Origin: Spirochaetaceae bacterium UBA1306
GTDB taxonomy: Bacteria > Spirochaetota > Spirochaetia > Treponematales > Rectinemataceae
Assembly: GCA_002307245.1 (NCBI GenBank)
Contig: DBTW01000164.1
Coordinates: forward strand, 13,126-18,278
Direction of reading: 5' to 3'
DNA length: 5,153 bases
Shown: piece after piece, positions 1 through 5,148 of the stretch
Position numbering within the stretch: the first letter of the stretch is position 1
Layout of the letters: each line of letters begins with the position of its first letter
The notes under the pieces: generated by a model
Seen by the model: the letters and a program-made list of their open reading frames with translations, nothing else
Databases searched by the model: none
Told to the model about the DNA's origin: nothing
Translations under genes and position numbers: made by a program

Positions 1-448
1 CGCCTACATCTCCAACGGCGGCTTCATCCTCGAGAAGTACGACGCCGCCACCAACTCCGTCGTGCTCGGCGCCACGCCCTTCTCCGACTACCCCCTCGCC
101 AAGGGCGAGATGGTCAAGAAGGTCGCGACGAGCTACGCCCGCATCAACTCCATCAAGGTCGGGACCTTCAAGAAGGACGCCGACGTGGCGGTGGACGTGG
201 CCGTAGCCGAGGTCGCCTATCCCGCCAACAAGGCCAAGGCGGCCTCCAAGGCGAACGTGAAGGTCACCCTCGTGGCCGACAAGGACTACGCCTACGAGGC
301 CAAGTCCTCCAAGGCCGGCTTCTTCTCGGCCCAGATCCCGGCGAAGGACCTCGCCGCCCTCAAGGCGGGGACCTACACCCTCGTGGTCGAGGCCTCACTC
401 GGCGCAGAGTCCGGCGCCACGGAAAGCTCCAGCCTCATCGTGTTCTAG
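1..448 (+). CDS. Extracellular substrate-binding protein of a Dpp/Opp-type ABC importer, 3' part only
   Basis: The gene enters from the left edge; the first complete codon is at 2 and the stop is TAG at 446-448, leaving about 148 residues. The visible start, AYISNGGFILEKYDAATNSV, matches the conserved near-C-terminal segment of family 5 solute-binding proteins (typically 'ISNGPFYLEKYDPATN' followed by a proline/tyrosine-rich stretch). After about residue 40 comes an Ala/Lys/Val-rich tail of about 105 residues with alternating strand-like stretches (NVKVTLVADKDYAYEA, then GTYTLVVEA), which looks like an Ig-like beta-sandwich. Such tails occur on binding proteins of this family in archaea, Thermotogae and spirochaetes. 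The protein should capture the ligand outside the membrane and hand it to the permeases encoded just downstream. The signal peptide or lipobox and the ligand-binding lobes lie outside the window, so the substrate and mode of anchoring are unknown. The tail assignment rests on sequence texture only. Confidence 0.87.
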   Translation, partial: AYISNGGFILEKYDAATNSVVLGATPFSDYPLAKGEMVKKVATSYARINSIKVGTFKKDADVAVDVAVAEVAYPANKAKAASKANVKVTLVADKDYAYEAKSSKAGFFSAQIPAKDLAALKAGTYTLVVEASLGAESGATESSSLIVF

Positions 449-455
449 AGCCCCC

Positions 456-486
456 CCGGCGCGCCGCCGCAAGCGCGGCGCGCCGG
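456..486 (+). promoter_or_regulatory. Strong stem-loop between the binding-protein and permease genes
   Basis: The arms 456-467 (CCGGCGCGCCGC) and 475-486 (GCGGCGCGCCGG) are perfect 12-bp complements around the 7-base loop CGCAAGC. The structure starts 8 bases after the upstream stop codon and ends 22 bases before the next ATG. No T-run follows it, so a classical intrinsic terminator is unlikely. Stem-loops at this place in binding-protein-dependent operons are known to stabilise the upstream message or partly reduce read-through, giving more binding protein than permease. That role is inferred here from position. Confidence 0.7.
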
Positions 487-497
487 CATCCTTCCCC

Positions 498-505
498 AGG
501 ATAGG
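498..505 (+). promoter_or_regulatory. Weak ribosome binding site for the DppB-like gene
   Basis: AGGATAGG lies just upstream of the ATG at 509; the better part, AGGAT at 498-502, is spaced 6 bases from it. It is weaker than the sites of the next three genes and supports the ATG at 509 as the start. It lies 11 bases after the stem-loop, so ribosome access may depend on that structure staying compact. Confidence 0.5.
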
Positions 506-508
506 CCG

Positions 509-1549
509 ATGTATCGAAGCTACCTATTAAAGCGCGTCATCTATGGCCTGCTCATGTACGTCGTGATGATCTTCACCTATTCGGCCCTCTTCAATAAAGT
601 CGCCGAGGAGACCGTCCGCGCGCAGATCGAGGAGCAGGTCGCCCAGGAAGCCATCAAGTACAAGAACGTCACGCCCCAGAAACTGCAGTCGATCATCGCC
701 GAGCATCGCGCCCTAAAGATCCGGCAATTCCACCTCGACCAGCCCTACGCCCTGCGCGTGCTCTGGCGCTCCATCGACACCCTCACCTTCAACTTCGGCA
801 ATTCCACGATCATGAAGGCGCCCAACGGCGACCGATCGGTGATCGTCATCATAGGCGAGGCCCTGCCCCGCACAATCGTCCTCTTCACCTCCGAGGTGGT
901 CCTCGTGGTAATCCTCGGCGTCGTGCTCGGCCTCTATGCCGCCCGCAGGCCCAACGGCCCCCTGGACAAGACGATCTCCATGGTCACGATGATCACGAAC
1001 GGCCTGCCGGCCTGGTGGCTCGGCATGCTGATGATCATGTTCTTCTCCTACGCGGTGCCGATCTTCCCCTCGGGGGGCCTGCATACGAACCCCGCCCCGC
1101 AGGGCTTCGCGGCCTTCCTCGACTTCCTCTGGCACCTCTCGCTGCCGCTCATCACGCTCGTGTTCCTCGGCGTGTGGAGCTCGGCCTACCTCATCCGCAA
1201 CATCGTCCTCTCCAACCTGCAGGAGGACTACGTGATGGCCGCCCGAGCCCGCGGCATCCCGGAGCGCAAGGTCCTCTTCGGCCATACGCTGCGCTCCTCC
1301 ATGCCGGCCATCATGACCCTGGCCATTCTCTCGCTCTTCAGCTCCATAGCGGGCAACATCATCGTGGAGGGCATCTTCGGCTGGCCGGGCATCGGCAACC
1401 TCTACTTCATCGCGGTGCAGCAGAACGACGTGCCCGTCCTCATGGGCACGCTCGCGATAGAGACCTTCATCAACATGCTCGGCTTCGTCCTCCTCGACCT
1501 GGTCTACGGGCTCCTGGACCCGCGCATCAAAGTGGGAGGCAAGGCATGA
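509..1549 (+). CDS. dppB: ABC importer inner-membrane permease, DppB/OppB type
   Basis: This 346-residue protein is one half of the membrane channel of a Dpp/Opp-type importer. A first membrane helix (about residues 10-30) is followed by an outer, largely charged and probably helical loop (31-75). The family segment 'LDQPY' (76-80) and an amphipathic stretch lead to the permease domain from about 112, with further hydrophobic spans near 121-144, 158-183, 209-230, 265-287 and 311-334. The EAA-type loop that docks on the ATPase is at 239-262 (E-D-Y-V-M-A-A-R-A-R-G). The conserved segment VEGIFGWPGIGNL (286-298) and the ending LLDPRIK (335-341) are hallmarks of DppB-like permeases. The length is usual. 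The ATG at 509 gives a sensible start with RSYLLKR just before the first helix. Its stop TGA overlaps the start of the next permease as ATGA, suggesting translational coupling. The gene symbol is given at family level; the transported molecule is unknown. Confidence 0.93.
   Translation: MYRSYLLKRVIYGLLMYVVMIFTYSALFNKVAEETVRAQIEEQVAQEAIKYKNVTPQKLQSIIAEHRALKIRQFHLDQPYALRVLWRSIDTLTFNFGNSTIMKAPNGDRSVIVIIGEALPRTIVLFTSEVVLVVILGVVLGLYAARRPNGPLDKTISMVTMITNGLPAWWLGMLMIMFFSYAVPIFPSGGLHTNPAPQGFAAFLDFLWHLSLPLITLVFLGVWSSAYLIRNIVLSNLQEDYVMAARARGIPERKVLFGHTLRSSMPAIMTLAILSLFSSIAGNIIVEGIFGWPGIGNLYFIAVQQNDVPVLMGTLAIETFINMLGFVLLDLVYGLLDPRIKVGGKA
1534..1539 (+). promoter_or_regulatory. Ribosome binding site for the DppC-like gene
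   Basis: GGGAGG ends 6 bases before the ATG at 1546, inside the last codons of the upstream permease. It fixes the start at 1546 and argues against the longer open frame that runs back to 1015, whose N-terminal part overlaps the first permease and has a shadow-like composition. Confidence 0.8.
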
Positions 1550-2943
1550 ACCTCAAGGACGGCCTCTCCGGACTGGGCGACTTCTGGAACGAGTACCGGA
1601 AGGTGGGCTCGGGCCTGGTCGGCCTCGCCATACTCGGCTTCTTCATCGTCCTCTCCTTCATCGGGCCGAGCGTCGCGCCCTTCCCCGGCGCCACCGAGCA
1701 CTGGCACGACATCACCTACTGGAAGGACAACCCCCGGGCCGCGCCCCCGGCCTGGGTCAACGCCTTCAGCGCGAGCAAGGGCGCCGTATCGACGCGGATC
1801 TCCCCCTCCGGGCCTCGGCGCGACCTCGCGAACGGCGAGGACCGCCTCGTCTACGACTTCGCCTACGACTACCGGGCGGACAAGGCGCCGCGGGACCTAA
1901 TCTTCCGCTTCATGGGCGAGGGCAAGGTCTCCATCCGCCTCGACGCGGAGAGGCCCGACGGCACGAAGGCGGAGATCTACCAGGGTCAGGTCGCCCTGGG
2001 GACCGACTACCAGCGGATCTCGGTCGAGCACGACGCGCAGAGCGGCGTGATCGGCCTCGTGAACTCGGTCGACGAATTCATCGGCTCCAGCCTCGACCCT
2101 ACTAACACGAGGCCCACGACCCTGCTCTTCTCGCGCATCGATCCCGACATGGCGGACGCACCGCAGGCCCTGAAGGGCGCCTACGCCTTCTCCCTGGGCA
2201 TCGGGCTCCTCACCGAAGGAGCCAAGGTCGAGGCGCCAGAGCTCCTCGTCTCGGGCCAGGTCTCGGGCTTACTCGGCACGGACGTCTCCAAGCGCGACAT
2301 CTTCACGGGCGTCGTCGTGGGGATCCGGTGGGCCCTCATCATCGGCTTCCTCACCTCGATCATCACCGTGATCGTGGGCGTCGTGCTCGGGGTCGTCGCG
2401 GCCTACTTCGGGGGGATCTGCGACTGGCTCCTCTCCCGGCTCTACGAGTTCGTGTACCTCCTCCCGGTCCTGCCCTTCCTCATCGTCATCTCGGCCATCT
2501 ACAAGCCCTCGATCTACACCTTCATCGTCATCGTGTGCCTGCTCTTCTGGACCGGCCCCTACAAGCCCGTCTACTCGATGGCCCTGCAGATCAAGGAGGA
2601 GACCTTCGTGGAGGCCTCGCGCGCCCTCGGCTCCAGCCGCCTGCGGATCATCTTCAGGCACATCATCCCGATACTCCTGCCCTACAGCTTCGCGGTCATG
2701 GCCCTCTCCATCCCGGGGGTCATCGTCTACGAGGCCTCGGTCAGCCTCCTCGGCCTCGGCGACTCGAGCATCGTCACCTGGGGCCAGATTCTCGAGTCGG
2801 CCCTTAGCCAGGGCGCGGTGATCAACAACCTCTGGTGGTGGGTCATACCGCCGGGGCTCATGATCGCCCTCATGGGCATGGCCTTCGCCTTCATCGGCTC
2901 GGCCATGGACAAGATACTCCACCCCAAGCTCAAGACAAGGTGA
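1546..2943 (+). CDS. dppC: ABC importer inner-membrane permease, DppC/OppC type, with a large extracytoplasmic domain
   Basis: This 465-residue protein is the second channel half. The N-terminal family segment (residues 10-50, DFWNEYRKVGSGLVGLAILG then the first helix at about 22-44) is followed by a long outer loop, and the family motif LLGTDVSKRDIF appears only at 242-253. In ordinary DppC proteins the distance from helix 1 to this GTD motif is about 30-40 residues; here it is about 200. The loop begins HDITYWKDNPRAAPPAW (54-70) and then looks beta-strand-rich, with no Cys. The core permease follows: hydrophobic spans near 257-295, 303-318, 323-336, 376-397 and 428-450, the EAA loop at 351-375 (E-E-T-F-V-E-A-S-R-A-L-G), and the segment EASVSLLGLG (396-405). 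Related long-loop DppC proteins exist, so this is a subfamily trait rather than a local fusion; the base composition of the loop matches the rest. The loop may contact the binding protein, which is an inference. Confidence 0.93.
   Translation: MNLKDGLSGLGDFWNEYRKVGSGLVGLAILGFFIVLSFIGPSVAPFPGATEHWHDITYWKDNPRAAPPAWVNAFSASKGAVSTRISPSGPRRDLANGEDRLVYDFAYDYRADKAPRDLIFRFMGEGKVSIRLDAERPDGTKAEIYQGQVALGTDYQRISVEHDAQSGVIGLVNSVDEFIGSSLDPTNTRPTTLLFSRIDPDMADAPQALKGAYAFSLGIGLLTEGAKVEAPELLVSGQVSGLLGTDVSKRDIFTGVVVGIRWALIIGFLTSIITVIVGVVLGVVAAYFGGICDWLLSRLYEFVYLLPVLPFLIVISAIYKPSIYTFIVIVCLLFWTGPYKPVYSMALQIKEETFVEASRALGSSRLRIIFRHIIPILLPYSFAVMALSIPGVIVYEASVSLLGLGDSSIVTWGQILESALSQGAVINNLWWWVIPPGLMIALMGMAFAFIGSAMDKILHPKLKTR
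2937..2943 (+). promoter_or_regulatory. Ribosome binding site for the DppD-like gene
   Basis: AAGGTGA overlaps the stop codon of the upstream permease and ends 4 bases before the ATG at 2948. Its GGTGA part is a good anti-SD match. With the 4-base intergenic gap, this supports coupled translation. Confidence 0.7.
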
Positions 2944-2947
2944 CGCG

Positions 2948-4033
2948 ATGAGCGATACAGCAGACAAGGGCGAGCCCATCCTCAAGGTACGGGACCTCAA
3001 GCTCCACTACTTCACGTCCAAGGGCCCCGTGCGGGCCCTCGACGGTCTCGACTTCGACCTCTACCCCGGCGAGACCCTGGGCCTCGTGGGCGAGTCCGGC
3101 TGCGGCAAGACCACGACGGGAGTGGCCCTGCTCAACATGCCCTCGCCTCCCGGGCGCATCGTGTCGGGCTCCATCAAGATCGACGGGATCGAGATCGTCG
3201 GCCTCCACGACCGCGAGCTGCGCAAGACCGTCCGCTGGTCCAAGATATCCATGGTCTTCCAGGGCGCGATGAACTGCCTCACGCCCGTATACACGATCCG
3301 CGAGCTCATGGCCGAGACCTATCGGGAGCACCAGTCGAGCGGCAAGGCGGATGCCCAAAGGAAGGCCCATGACGACGCGGGCCTGGAAGCCCTGATGGCG
3401 AAGTACCTGCGCCTGGTCGGCATGACCGAAGACGTGCTCGGCCGCTACCCCCACGAGCTCTCGGGCGGCATGAAGCAGCGCGCGGTCATCGCGATGGCGC
3501 TCTTCCTCGAGCCCAAGGTCGTCGTGATGGACGAGCCCACGACCGCCCTCGACGTGATCGTGCAGGCCCAGATCCTCAACCTGATCAAGGAGCTCAAGCG
3601 GGACCTGGGCCTGTCCTACATCTTCATCACCCATGACCTCGCCACCGAGGCGGAGATCGCGGACAGGATCATGGTGATGTACGCCGGCAGAATGGTCGAG
3701 CTCGGCTCGAGCGAGCAGATATTCGGCGGCGGGGATCGAGGCGATTTGCGAAGCAAATCGCAAAGCGGACCGCGAAGCGGCCCACTGCATCCCTACACCC
3801 AGAAGCTCCTCGCCTCGACGCCCAGGCTGCATAGCCGCGTGAGCGAGCTCGCCTTCATCCCCGGGTCGCCCCCCGACCTGATAGCCCCGCCGCCGGGCTG
3901 CCGCTTCGCGCCCCGCTGCTCGCTCGCCCGGCCGAAGTGCGCGGCCTGCGAGCCGCCGGCGACCGAGATCGAGAGCGGCCACTTGGTCGCCTGCTGGAAG
4001 GCCATGGAGGACCCCGAATATGAGCGAGGCTAA
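2948..4033 (+). CDS. dppD: ABC importer ATPase, DppD/OppD type, carrying an in-frame palindromic insert
   Basis: This 361-residue cytoplasmic ATPase should pair with the next gene product to power the permeases. Walker A is GESGCGKTT (48-56), the Q-loop Gln is 105, the signature is LSGGMKQR (171-178), Walker B is VVVMDEP (191-197, catalytic Glu196) and the switch His is 229. All key residues are present. The C-terminal oligopeptide-ATPase region has HPYT (281-284) and PGSPPD (305-310). It also has Cys318, Cys324, Cys331 and Cys349 in the spacing reported to hold a [4Fe-4S] cluster in DppD-type ATPases. Between F259 and P279 are 19 residues where relatives have 2-5; the DppF-like neighbour has only 'DR' before its own PLHPYT. 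The extra part, GDLRSKSQSGPRSG, is encoded by two DNA hairpins and uses codons (TTG, CGA, AAA, CAA, GGA) that are scarce in the rest of the operon. The insert lies after the ATPase core, so activity is probably kept. The stop overlaps the next gene by 14 bases. Confidence 0.93.
   Translation: MSDTADKGEPILKVRDLKLHYFTSKGPVRALDGLDFDLYPGETLGLVGESGCGKTTTGVALLNMPSPPGRIVSGSIKIDGIEIVGLHDRELRKTVRWSKISMVFQGAMNCLTPVYTIRELMAETYREHQSSGKADAQRKAHDDAGLEALMAKYLRLVGMTEDVLGRYPHELSGGMKQRAVIAMALFLEPKVVVMDEPTTALDVIVQAQILNLIKELKRDLGLSYIFITHDLATEAEIADRIMVMYAGRMVELGSSEQIFGGGDRGDLRSKSQSGPRSGPLHPYTQKLLASTPRLHSRVSELAFIPGSPPDLIAPPPGCRFAPRCSLARPKCAACEPPATEIESGHLVACWKAMEDPEYERG
3741..3783 (+). repeat. Two tandem GAA-loop palindromes inserted in frame in the DppD-like gene
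   Basis: The first palindrome pairs GCGATTTGC (3741-3749) with GCAAATCGC (3753-3761), a perfect 9-bp stem with loop GAA. The second pairs GGACCGC (3767-3773) with GCGGCCC (3777-3783), 6 of 7 pairs, again with loop GAA. Both have GCGAAGC at the tip (3748-3754 and 3772-3778), a heptamer known to form an exceptionally stable DNA mini-hairpin. The element adds about 42-48 bases, keeps the reading frame, and falls at a surface-type junction between the ATPase core and the C-terminal region. Its AT-richer arm and its codon use differ from the gene around it. It resembles in kind, not by sequence, palindromic elements that insert in coding genes, such as the Rickettsia palindromic elements. Whether it is mobile or repeated elsewhere in the genome cannot be seen here. 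Confidence 0.75.
4006..4010 (+). promoter_or_regulatory. Ribosome binding site for the DppF-like gene
   Basis: GGAGG lies 9 bases before the ATG at 4020, inside the end of the DppD-like gene. It supports the start at 4020 and the 14-base gene overlap. Confidence 0.75.
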
Positions 4034-5003
4034 GGCCATACTGGAGGTCCGTGACCTCAAGAAGGAATTCACGTCCCATCGGGGCCGCACTCGCGTGCGC
4101 GCCGTGGACGGCGTTAGCTTCTCCCTGCGGCGCGGCGAGATACTGGGCCTCGTGGGCGAGTCGGGCTGCGGCAAGACCACGACGGGCAAGCTCATCATGC
4201 GCCTCATCGAACCGAGCTCCGGCTCCATCAAGGTCGAAGGCTTCGAGGCGGCCAGCCTCGGCCGCGACGAGGATTTCGCCTACCGCCGCCGCGTCCAGAT
4301 GATCTTCCAGGACCCCTACGCCTCGATGAACCCGCACTTCAAGATCCGCGACGTGCTAGAGGAGCCCCTCCTCATACACGGCATCGGCTCATCCCGCGCC
4401 GAGCGGACGGCCATGATCGTCGACGCGATGGAGAAGGTGAAGATGACCCCGGCCTCCGACTACATGGACCGCAACCCGCACATGCTTTCGGGCGGCCAGA
4501 GGCAGCGCGTCGCCACCGCGCGCACGCTGATCCTCAAGCCCTCCATCATCGTGGCCGACGAGCCCGTGTCCATGATCGACCTGTCCACGAGGGCGGAGAT
4601 CCTCCACCTCATGAAGACGATCCAGGCGGACATGGAGCTCTCCTTCATCTACATCACGCACGACATCTCGACCGCCCGCTTCTTCACCGACAGGATAGCC
4701 GTCATGTACCTGGGACGGATCGTGGAGATCGGCACGCAGGACGAGGTGATCGACCGCCCCCTGCATCCCTACACGAAGGCCCTGATCGAGGCCGTCTGCG
4801 AGCCGGAGTCCGGCCGCGTGGGCAAGCTACGCGACCTCAAGGTCAAGGGCGAGATACCCTCGGCCTCGGACATCCCCTCGGGCTGCCGCTTCCATACGCG
4901 CTGCATGTTCGCCACGGAAGAGTGCTCGGCCCTCCCGGAGCCCGAGCTGGAGAACTCAGGCGGCGGGCACCTGCAGGCCTGCAGGAGATGGAAGGAAATC
5001 TAG
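4020..5003 (+). CDS. dppF: ABC importer ATPase, DppF/OppF type
   Basis: This 327-residue protein is the second ATPase of the importer. Walker A is GESGCGKTT (46-54), the Q-loop is MIFQDPYASMNP with Gln97, the signature is LSGGQRQR (156-163), Walker B is IIVADEP (176-182, Glu181), the D-loop is SMID (184-187) and the switch His is 214. The QDP after the Q-loop and the 'SMID' D-loop are typical of DppF rather than DppD. The C-terminal region carries RPLHPYT (246-252), then Cys289, Cys295, Cys302 and Cys321, matching the proposed iron-sulfur spacing of this family. The length is normal and no key residue is missing. The last 12 codons and the stop occur again 144 bases downstream with one synonymous change (ATC to ATT for the last Ile), and the final Cys321 lies in this duplicated part. 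The TAG stop lies in the 30-base loop of a 22-bp hairpin whose left arm is coding. Confidence 0.94.
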   Translation: MSEAKAILEVRDLKKEFTSHRGRTRVRAVDGVSFSLRRGEILGLVGESGCGKTTTGKLIMRLIEPSSGSIKVEGFEAASLGRDEDFAYRRRVQMIFQDPYASMNPHFKIRDVLEEPLLIHGIGSSRAERTAMIVDAMEKVKMTPASDYMDRNPHMLSGGQRQRVATARTLILKPSIIVADEPVSMIDLSTRAEILHLMKTIQADMELSFIYITHDISTARFFTDRIAVMYLGRIVEIGTQDEVIDRPLHPYTKALIEAVCEPESGRVGKLRDLKVKGEIPSASDIPSGCRFHTRCMFATEECSALPEPELENSGGGHLQACRRWKEI

Positions 5004-5032
5004 GGAAAAAAGGCCTGCGGGTGCCCGCCGCC
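4959..5032 (+). repeat. 22-bp inverted repeat straddling the stop codon of the DppF-like gene
   Basis: Bases 4959-4980 (codons for Gly314 to Ala320 plus one base) are complementary to 5011-5032 over 22 positions, with a single T-G wobble at 4972/5019. The 30-base loop, 4981-5010, holds the last codons, the TAG and an A-run (5006-5011, its last A starting the right arm). As RNA this would be a very stable 3'-end hairpin. No T-run follows, so it is not a standard intrinsic terminator; protection of the 3' end or a termination role of another kind is possible. The right arm looks like an inverted copy of the gene end. Confidence 0.8.
4965..5004 (+). repeat. Direct repeat, copy 1 (inside the 3' end of the DppF-like gene)
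   Basis: These 40 bases match 5109-5148 at 39 positions; the only difference is C5000 versus T5144. The copy contains the 16-bp perfect palindrome CCTGCAGGCCTGCAGG at 4970-4985. It encodes GHLQACRRWKEI and the stop. GH-x-x-AC near the end is a normal family feature, so this copy is the native one. Confidence 0.9.
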
Positions 5033-5052
5033 GCGCGCCATGGATGGCGCGC
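5033..5052 (+). repeat. Palindrome with CATGGATG core, first copy
   Basis: GCGCGCCAT (5033-5041) pairs perfectly with ATGGCGCGC (5044-5052) around GG, or as an 8-bp stem with loop TGGA. It starts at the base right after the 22-bp inverted repeat. The core CATGGATG recurs at 5097-5104. Confidence 0.75.
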
Positions 5053-5066
5053 ACAAGGAGCAGCCC

Positions 5067-5092
5067 CGGCGAAGCGCTATTGCGCTTCGCCG
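5067..5092 (+). repeat. Central 11-bp hairpin with TATT loop
   Basis: CGGCGAAGCGC (5067-5077) and GCGCTTCGCCG (5082-5092) are perfect complements around TATT. The arm contains GCGAAGC, the same heptamer found at the tips of the two palindromes inside the DppD-like gene. It sits between the two CATGGATG hairpins. Confidence 0.78.
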
Positions 5093-5108
5093 TCGTCATG
5101 GATGACGA
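5093..5108 (+). repeat. Palindrome with CATGGATG core, second copy
   Basis: TCGTCAT (5093-5099) pairs with ATGACGA (5102-5108) around GG. It directly abuts the central hairpin on its left and the second copy of the gene end on its right. It shares only the core with the hairpin at 5033-5052; the outer stem bases differ but each stem is fully paired, which suggests that the structure rather than the sequence is kept. Confidence 0.7.
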
Positions 5109-5148
5109 GGGCACCTGCAGGCCTGCAGGAGATGGAAGGAAATTTAGG
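5109..5148 (+). repeat. Direct repeat, copy 2 (duplicated 3' end of the DppF-like gene)
   Basis: This is the second copy of the 40-base unit, offset by 144 bases (48 codons) from the first, with one difference. In its matching frame it still reads GHLQACRRWKEI and a TAG, but the frame upstream is closed by TGA at 5103-5105 and has no ribosome binding site, so it should not be translated. The first 16 bases (5109-5124) can also pair with 5011-5026. Confidence 0.88.

Noticed and set aside
713..1285. Minus-strand open frame opposite the DppB-like gene
   Set aside because: It is fully contained in a well-supported gene, and its low-complexity charged composition is typical of an antisense shadow.
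1015..1545. N-terminal extension of the DppC-like frame back to an ATG at 1015
   Set aside because: It overlaps the end of the first permease by over 500 bases and is His/Arg/Pro/Ala-rich without membrane character. The ATG at 1546 has a clear GGGAGG site and the normal family N-terminus.
2328..2807. Plus-strand open frame in another frame within the DppC-like gene
   Set aside because: It is an Arg/His/Leu/Pro-rich frame shadow inside conserved permease sequence.
2269..3000. Minus-strand open frame opposite the DppC-like gene
   Set aside because: It is an Asp/Glu/Gly/His-rich shadow with no recognisable domain, overlapping conserved permease sequence.
2930..4231. Long open frame (433 codons) on the minus strand opposite the ATPase genes
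   Set aside because: It lies antisense to two clear ATPase genes. Its His/Asp/Arg/Gly-rich composition is the usual shadow of GC-rich codons, and no family is recognisable.
4389..4766. Minus-strand open frame opposite the DppF-like gene
   Set aside because: It is an antisense shadow over the signature and Walker B region, with a biased composition.
5005..5032. Intrinsic terminator using the A-run at 5006-5011
   Set aside because: On the + strand the run is A, not T, and lies in the loop, not after the stem. On the - strand it could act only for a convergent gene that is not visible here.
5040..5105. Short frame of 21 codons starting at an ATG inside the hairpin cluster
   Set aside because: The ATG lies within a palindrome, there is no ribosome binding site, and every codon is explained by the hairpins.
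4965..5148. Site-specific integration (attL/attR) of an element at the gene's 3' end
   Set aside because: The spacing is only 144 bases with no integrase or cargo. The internal inverted copy fits a small palindromic element or a replication error better.
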